DNA of 64,000 nt from Perca fluviatilis (lineage: Eukaryota > Chordata > Actinopteri > Perciformes > Percidae). The translations under genes were made by a program, and so were the position numbers. Positions 56,550 to 64,000 of this stretch are shown here, piece by piece; position 1 is the stretch's first letter, and the number at the start of each line of letters is the position of its first letter. The stretch is from NCBI RefSeq assembly GCF_010015445.1, contig NC_053128.1, positions 7,905,340-7,969,339 on the forward strand, given 5' to 3'. The notes beneath the pieces were generated by a model. That model saw only the letters and a list, made by a program, of their open reading frames with translations. It was not told the origin of the DNA and did not search any database.

Positions 56550-58064
56550 AGGGTAGCTTTGCTATTTGTTTCAACCTGGACCCATGTTTTTGTGTCTGAG
56601 TGACTGATGGGAAAAACAATCTTTCAAACTGTTCCAGTATTAAGCGGGACCGCTGCAGTCAGCAGCGGCGACAGCTGACCTACAAGCTGCAATGTAACGT
56701 TAATGAGCAATCGCGCACCTTCCAATTTCCGTCCGCTGAAAGTGCTCGTTTTTGCCACTGACAGGCTCAGATTATAATTCTAGGTGTCTGACTACATTAT
56801 GGTAATGATCCCTGCAGAGGTCGACCTTTTTTTTGTTAAAGAGTAAGATCCTTTTTGTTTCACATTAAACAGTACCCCAAAAATCACCAGAGTCCATTTA
56901 AATAAACTGTCATTTTATCATCGTAAAACACACTTCATTCAAAGTCGACAGAAAAACAAAATCAAAAGCCGTTTTGGTTTGTTTCCTACCAATCACCACT
57001 CCGGTTTGGTTGAAATAAATCCTTAATTCACCCATTTACATGTGAAAATAAGCTGGCTCTTTATAGCACAAAGATTATTGTTTATATAAAGCGCACCGTT
57101 TGTTGAAATAGGGCTTATCATGGTCTCCCCTAGCTGTAGATAGGTGGGCCAACGCATTTTTTGTGCATGCATTGTTTTAGTCCGGTGCAGCACCGGCAGC
57201 GCCGCCGCTAGTTAGCTTAGCGTGGTGAATGGAATCCTATGTTGCCGGTTAGCATGTTGTGAGTAAAAGTGAGCTAACAAAAGACAAAAAACAACCTAAT
57301 TACTTGCACTGAGACAAAAATGCGTTTGCCCACCTATCTACAGCCAGGGTAGACCGTGATAAGCCCTATTTCAACAAACGGTGGCGTATCCCTTTAAAAG
57401 GTGCTCTAAGCGATGTTGGGTGACGGCACTCAGTTGATGTTCAAAGTATTTTCAAACAAAACGAGACTAGCTCGCCCCTCCCTCCTCCTCATCCCGTCCC
57501 CTCTCCCTCCCTTCTGTGCTTTCGCTCACTAACCCCCCCAACCCCCACCCCCAAATCCTTCTTGTCGGTTATTGGCTGTTTGTTATGTTTGGTGGTGCAG
57601 GTTGGCGCAGTTTGTTTTTGTTGCCGTTTGTCGAGCCTGGGCTGTCTACAGGTTTTTTTTTAACGGTGTGTTCAGGGGACAGGCAGCTAGCGGATAGTGA
57701 GGAGATGTTTGCTGTATGTGACAAAAAACCTTTGTAGCCTGACATCGCTTAGAGCACCTTTAATTGGAGTCTGGTGAGTTTGGCAGTTGCGATTTCGGAG
57801 CGGTTTCTGGTTGAACAAAAAGGGTCTTACTCTTTAACAAAAAGGTCTATCTCTGTAGGGATCCTTCCCATAATCGTGTCAGACACAATTGTCGATTTGC
57901 ATTGGACCTGTTCCACTGTAGCTTGGTTCGCGGCTGCCGGTCACAGTGTTCTCGCTCAATACTGGAACCAATTGCAAAGATTTTTGTTCACGTTAGTGAC
58001 TTAGTCACCAATTCATGGGGAAATAGGGTCCAGGTTGGAAAATACTGAAATTATCCTTTAAGTA
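56550..58064. mobile_element. Nested fish DNA elements around an inverted TTGTTGAAATAGGGCTTATC pair
   Basis: The outer sequence has GGACCCATGTTTTTGTGTCT at the left and AAATAGGGTCCAGGTTGG at the right, inverted-like ends of one element. Inside, an inverted pair at about 57108-57170 and 57312-57383 bounds another. A copy of the TTAA-ended MITE lies at about 57391-57763. Confidence 0.55.
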
Positions 58065-58541
58065 CATCTGTAAATATGTGCTTTTAAGGTGAGATGCTGA
58101 GATAAATCAATACCAATCTCCTGTTTGGAAGTGAAGTAGCCTACAGAGGTGGATTCAGGCCTTGGTTAGCTGAGCTTAGCATAAAGACTGGAAGCGAGGG
58201 GAAACGGCTAGCCTGGCTCTGTCCGAATAATAATAATAATAATAATAATACAAAAAGAAGCCTGCCAACACCGCTCAGAAAGATCACAGAGTAACTGCAC
58301 ACCGACAGAAAAGTAAAAATGCTTGAATTGTCTGTCTGAACCGGCTCACCCTGAGCAACCTCTGCTGCCCTGTGTGTCAACCCTGGTCATAAAGAGCTCT
58401 GCTGCTGCAGCCACATGCTGCTTCTCAAGTGTCCTTTCAACATAAAAGCCTCCTCCTCCTCCTCCTCCTCCTCCTCCTCCTCGCAAAACCTTCTCTGTGT
58501 GCCGTAGAGCTGCAGCAGATGGTACTGACGGGCTGCAGGCT

Positions 58542-58586
<45 letters not shown>

Positions 58587-58787
58587 CTTAGTTTGTTGGT
58601 GTTTTGGTGGAGCAGGTTACCTAGGATACTGGCATCAGCATCCCTTCCACACCTCAAATTCAGTTTTTTAGAAACGATTTATGTTTATATATCTTTTTAT
58701 TGTTAGTGCCGCACACATATTTACACTGAAATATTCAAACTCAAACTTCAAATTTCCCACTGCTTTAAATTCACATGCACACAACTC

Positions 58788-58857
<70 letters not shown>

Positions 58858-59608
58858 TTTAACTTGTCGGAACAAGGCAAGTTTTTAAAGATGGATTCAC
58901 ATTTGAAGAGTTTCAAAGATTAATGTCTGCTGACTCGCTCTGTCTGATAACTATGCTAATATAGTTTTTAACTATGCTAATATCACCCTCCTTTATTACC
59001 ATAAGCCTGCTGCTGCTGCAGGTCACAGCTGACTCGGGGTCACACACACACACACACACACACAAACACGCGTGTAACCGTGCGTGTACATTCGGTCAGG
59101 TCTGTGTATGTGCAGTCATCAGCTGTTGAAGCTAATGTGTATGTGTCTGATATCCATCAGTGAGGCCTGTGTCAGCTCGTGATGAATCGAATCACTCATC
59201 ACAGGGACAGACCTGCAGCCCCCCCAGGACACTCCTCTCTTACCCAAAGACATTGTAGTATTCGTTCAAACACTTTTTGTTTTTTCATTTGCATAATTCC
59301 AAACGTTATCATTTTGCTATTAGAGTGAGAACGTGTATATACACAATTGCTAAAGTCTAATAAAAAGCTGTGTGTTTTGGAGACCAAGGCATTGCTGCAA
59401 GCTGATTAGATGTTAGATGGAAGTAGAAGTACATTTGTTTGTAGCCTATTCTGATTTTATCTTCACAGGTAAACAGAGTGTAAATAAATATGAAGACAAA
59501 CTGGGTTTGTTTACGTCCACAGTTGCAGCATGTAAACACAAAGTGGGCTCAGAGAGCGTGTGCACACACCCCCACACACCCCCACACACCCCCACACACA
59601 CACACAAC

Positions 59609-59657
<49 letters not shown>

Positions 59658-59751
59658 CCAGCTGTTGCCAAAACACTGGTCTGCTTCTCCATTCAATGTG
59701 GGGGCTCTCAAGGCCATTGTTCAGAAACAGCAGCAAACACTGTGTGTGTGT

Positions 59752-59795
<44 letters not shown>

Positions 59796-60095
59796 TTTTG
59801 AGATAGCCATAGGTAACAGTAGCTTGACCCCTTAAAAAGAAATGAACTAATAAATCTAACTGAAGTTACGCTCACGTTTTGCACTAAGCTTTTTTGCAGA
59901 GCTTTTGAACACATATCACACAAGATGAAGATGAAGATAAGATGAAGGCTTTGTAGATTGTGGTGCATGCAAGATGCAAATGAGAATCCAGAATCTCAAT
60001 CACGGTCCACATGTCACACATCAGCTGGGTTCTGTTCACCATAGTCTCCACACTGGAGACTGAGTCACTTAGATGTATCTGTGCGTATATGTAAT

Positions 60096-60132
<37 letters not shown>

Positions 60133-61840
60133 TAGAACCAGGAACCAGATCAGATGGCTAAGTGTGCTTGTACTGCCCCCCCCCCACACACACACACACA
60201 CACACACTGCACTCCCTCACCAAAGCAAAACTCAGACAAAAAAGCGACAGCCAACATTTCTACACCCTCATCAATGGGCACAAAGAGCAGAGAAACGACG
60301 GGAGGGGCCCCCGCACAAAAGGTGCGCCGAGACCCCGGCCCTCTCTCCTCCTTTGTGCCGGAGAATGGCGAGGACCAGGAGCAGCTGCTGTCGGCTGCAC
60401 GGGGACATTCGAGACGGTCCCTTTTCACCCAAAAAACAAAGTCTGGAGCTGTTGAGTGTGCAGGCTGCATGGCTGCAGGGGCGAGGACGGAGGGGGGCGG
60501 GGGTATATCCTGTATACAAAACGAAAGGCACACTTTGCCTGATCACTGTAGAGCTGACTCCCCCATTTACCCTGCAGATCAGCATCAGGAGGGCGGCGGC
60601 GGCGGGGGGTTTAAAGTGAAGGAGGAAAACCTTTAAAGTTGACGTGAGTCACATCAGTCACAGCACAATGGAGTCTCCCCCGCCCCTCGAGGTCTGCCAT
60701 ATGGAGCGGGCACCTCATCTGTTCAGGAAGTACTCAAAAGAAATCTATAGCCCGAGCCAATAGGAGTGCAAGCTTTGCACCTTTTCCTCTACCCGGCGAC
60801 ACATCTCTGGTTTGTGATTGGACGTTAGAGGCGTTGTCGTTGACACAGTGTCTCAATTAGCCGGATAGGTAGGGAGGGAGGGCCCTTTAATGATTTTAGT
60901 GCTTCAGGATGCTTTGTTTCCTCTCTGGTTCCTCTAAAATGTGCTCTATCAGTTCTTTTAGCACGTTTCCAAGGCAAACTTCCACGATTCGTTTTTTGGC
61001 ATCACTTTTATTTTGAAATGTTCTGTTTCTCACAATAATAATAATAATCTTTGTTTGCTTTTCTCAATCGATAGCAGACATCAAACAACTGGCAAATGTC
61101 ATTCAAAGCTATATAAGACTTGAGAATATACCTGGGTAACACATAATATCTTTTTTGAACATCAAAGCATGTCAACCTATTCTAGTAGAGTAGAAATACG
61201 ACACGGAAAAGGAGTATAATCGGACTTTTTGCTCGCTGTGTTCTCCTCAGATACCAGGTAAAAAAATTATTTCATGACAGAACGGAATAAACCAATAAGA
61301 AAAAAAAATCAATGCATCTAGCAAGACTAAAACCAAGCTCCAGAATCAGAAACATACCACTTCTTCATTTTAAAAATAGAAATTTAGGCGCCGCAGCTTA
61401 TTCTGGAAACCCAATGTCACTACATAAATAAATCTAATTGTTTTCTTCGTCATTCATAGCATACATCTGCCTCGTTTAAAAAAAAAATGACAATGTTATT
61501 TGATGCACCTAAAGAAGACACATGTTTCTGCATAAGGAGGCAGGTTGGGGTGGTGGATGGGTCCAACCAGCACAGGACTTTCCCCCAGGAGACCGGGCTT
61601 GGTGTCCCGTTTGTAAATAAAACTAGACAGCAGGTTTATGAACGTGATATTCAGTGAAATAACGTCTGATTTTTAACCCAAACCACAATCTTTTTCATAA
61701 ATTAACTAGAGGGTAGGAATAAATGCCTCATATCGTTGCCTGGTTTGGAGGACTTGTTGGAGAGGACAGTACTGATACAGCCCCCACCCCCCGTGACATT
61801 AGACTTCACTGATCCATGTGGAGGAAACTCACCATCCAGC
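58065..61840. other. Gene-free, microsatellite-dense region
   Basis: Simple repeats: (AAT)n 58228-58250, (CTC)n 58449-58482, (GT)n 58544-58584, (TA)n 58791-58852, (CA)n 59041-59064, CA with CCCCACA interruptions about 59565-59654, (GT)n 59742-59791, (GT)n 60098-60130 and (CA)n 60186-60208. ORFs here are microsatellite translations. A GC-richer patch at about 60640-60870 with CCAAT and ATTGG could be regulatory but shows nothing decisive. Confidence 0.6.
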
Positions 61841-61844
61841 TGCA

Positions 61845-62940
61845 GAGCAGTGTTTCTCAAATGGGGGTACGTGTCCCCCTGGGGGTACTTTGGAGGACTG
61901 CAGGGGTTACGTGACATTTTTTGGAAAATGTTTTTCAGTTCCAAGGCTGTAGTTACTTCTACTTTCTTTTTTTTTTTTTAAGATTTTGTCGCTTGTTTTG
62001 ACTTATTCTTGCCTTTGTTCCTTCCTTTTTTCGACTGGCTTTTTTTCTTCGAAGGTTTTTGCAGCTTTTTTCAAAGTCTTTTTTTCTCTCTTCTTTCGAA
62101 GTTTGTGTTACTATTTTCAACCCATTCTTGTTATGGTTTCTGTGTTTTTGCCTTGCAGTCTGTATTGTGTATTTCTGTTTCCTGTTTTTGTATGTTTATT
62201 CTGTACTTTTCTGTTCCTTGTCTTGTGAAGTTACCATGTGGTGTGTATTGTGGTCTGTGTGTATTTTGTGTTCCCTGTTGTGATTTTCCCTGTTTGTCTT
62301 CTGTTTCCTGTTTTATTTTGATAGTCTGGTTTTCTGTCTTGTCTTGTCCACTTTATTTCCTGTGTTTTCCCTCCTTTGTTGATTGTCCTGCCCCGCCCTG
62401 ATGTGTTTCACCTGTTGCTGATTTACTCGTCCCCTCATGTATTTAGCCTCTGTGTTCCCTTTGTCTCCTGTTAGATCGTCTTGTGTTCCTCCCTGTGACT
62501 TGTGTTTTGCTCCCTCGTGTCTCCTGTCTTGTGTTCCTGCCAGTGTTTTTGCCCGTTGGTTTATGCTTTACTTTGTGAGTTTTCCAGTCTTTGTACTGCC
62601 GCTTTTTGTTATATTAAATCCCTGAGTTCAAACCGTCTCCTGCCTGCCTGTCTCCACCTGCATTTGGGTCCTCTACCTTCCACTCATAACAATTCTCGCC
62701 TTACTTCCTTCTTTCTACTGTCTTTTTCCAAGTTTTTGTTTTAGCCTTTTTTCATTAGCATTTCAATGTTTTCCAGGTCCAAGGTTGTTTAGTAAATCTA
62801 TCGCTGACAACTCTGTATTGTTCCTCTTTATAGAGACTTTTTTTTTTTTTGTCTTTTACCAAAAAATATTTGCGCTGCTTAGGGGGTACGTGGCTTAAAC
62901 TGTTCAAACACCATTATTGAAAAAGCTTGAGAACCACTGC
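61845..62940. mobile_element. Composite hAT-like element (CAGTGTTTCTCAA ... TTGAGAACCACTG)
   Basis: Left end CAGTGTTTCTCAAATGGGG and right end GCTTGAGAACCACTG are inverted. Related right-end sequence occurs at 53800-54165 and, inverted, at 63869-64000. The interior (about 62100-62695) is a TTCCTGTTTTG-rich retroelement-like tail ending CATTTGGGTCCTCTACC, which looks inserted. No intact ORF. Confidence 0.55.
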
Positions 62941-64000
62941 ACTAGAGGTAGTGAACAGGAATGAGAGAACTATGTGAAAATTAACAAAACTAAATGTATT
63001 TTAGGGCTATAATAGCATTTCCAGGTAACAAGCTTTTGGTTTGATTTGATTAGGATCCCCGTTGATGCAGAACACCAGCTTCTCTTCCTGCGGGGGCCAC
63101 ACAAAACCTAAACATTACACAAGACGTTTTCAGACAAAACAACACGTGATATAAAAATAAGAGCAGTATGACTAGCATTATTTCTTCTTGAAAATTTAAC
63201 TATACATATTCCTCTTAGATACTCTTAGAAATATTACAAAATACATCATGACGGACGGAATATAGAAAAGTGAAATCTTACATCTTTTTTTTGGGGGTGG
63301 CTTTTTCCCTTTTAATATATGGTGACCGTGGATAGACAGGAAAAGGGGGAGAGATGGGGATGACGCCGCCAAGGGCAGCAGGTCGGATTTGAACCCGTGC
63401 CGCTGCAGGACTCAGCCAAGGTGGGGCCAACGCTCTTGCTGGGTGGAGCTAGAGGCCTATCAACCCTCCGTTACTGGTAGTTCATCAAGCACCGCTGAAT
63501 TAATTAGTGCCTTCAAATGCATGACGTCATGCATGAATTAATGATCATTCATGTACCCATTAGGCCTACTATAGTGAAATATATAGTATGTAAGTGTTAC
63601 CAATGTATCTGTATTTGATTGATTCGTTACCCCTAAAGTCTGTTTGTGATCAAAGGTTGAATCTGTCGAGAGCAGTGTGTCATTTTTTCTCTGCGACACA
63701 TCTTAGCAGTGGTGAGGGAACTTTTCAGATCCTTTACTTAAGCAGAAGTACCAACAACTATATACAAATTCTCCAAATCCTGAATGTAGGCTACAGCAAA
63801 ATGTACTGCAGTAAGAGTTCTCGTATATATTCCTAACCCATTAGTCCTCTTGTAATTGAACTACTAGTCTACATGAGTGGTTCTCAAGCTTTTTTCAATA
63901 ATGTACCCCCTTGGAACAGTTTTTTTTAAGCCAGGTACCCCCTGACCAGCACGAATAATTTTTGGTAGAAGAAAAAAAAAAGTCTCTATAAAGTGGAACA
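62941..64000. other. Gene-free stretch with SINE and hAT fragments
   Basis: An inverted tRNA-derived SINE-like piece lies at about 63285-63430 (GTCGGATTTGAACCC region). A fragment of the ACTTAAG-rich hAT MITE lies at about 63707-63840. A CAGTGGTTCTCAAGC-type end runs from about 63869 to the window edge. Confidence 0.5.

Noticed and set aside
58681..58923. ORFs containing IYIYIY runs
   Set aside because: (TA)n microsatellite read as protein.
59417..60636. ORFs of 90-171 codons on both strands
   Set aside because: They are mostly CA/GT microsatellite translations (His-Thr or Cys-Val runs), with no family resemblance.
62009..62744. Hydrophobic Cys/Phe/Leu-rich ORFs resembling membrane proteins
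   Set aside because: The DNA is a T-rich retroelement tail inside a hAT-like element; hydrophobicity comes from TTT/TGT/CTT codons.

Overview
The window is a nuclear genomic segment from a teleost fish, probably a percomorph. The genes are vertebrate and split by GT-AG introns. The intervening DNA is packed with short hAT-, Tc1- and piggyBac-like elements, tRNA-derived SINEs, L2/L1 fragments and long CA/GT microsatellites typical of ray-finned fish. The order growth hormone receptor - ccdc152 - nim1k matches the human 5p12 neighbourhood GHR-CCDC152-NIM1K. No SELENOP is visible between ccdc152 and nim1k.

Layout. (1) 288-4880 (+): last four coding exons of a growth hormone receptor, probably teleost type II (ghrb), with a 3'UTR to about 6980 that carries a hAT insertion. 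(2) 7680-32933 (+): ccdc152, eight coding exons, 268 aa of coiled coil. Its last intron is 18.9 kb. That intron holds a snap-back DNA transposon (15.36-17.0 kb), an almost intact Tc1 element (17005-18635), and a satellite-like array of 25/36-bp units at 19.0-29.8 kb. The array has two orientation switches, embedded tRNA-like modules and a hAT insertion; an L2 LINE fragment follows. (3) 35339-38668 (+): nim1k, an AMPK-related kinase of 432 aa, with a probable upstream non-coding exon near 34.2 kb. (4) 42474-43185 (-) and 47865-48929 (+): two head-to-head gadd45 gamma-type genes about 4.7 kb apart. Their last two exons and 3'UTRs form a nearly identical 1.3-kb inverted repeat, while their first exons and promoters are clearly diverged. 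The plus copy has a frameshift. (5) 49.8-64 kb: no convincing gene, only transposon remnants and microsatellites.

Functionally, ghr is the cytokine receptor for growth hormone (JAK2/STAT5). NIM1K is an orphan kinase of the AMPK-related family. GADD45 proteins are small stress- and differentiation-induced regulators of MTK1/p38, CDK1 and PCNA. They are linked here by position, not by an operon. The most unusual parts are the inverted gadd45 pair, which has the signature of gene conversion plus a hairpin-repeat 3'UTR, and the orientation-switching satellite with pol III-like modules inside a ccdc152 intron. All family calls rest on reading translated exons against remembered family motifs; no search was run.
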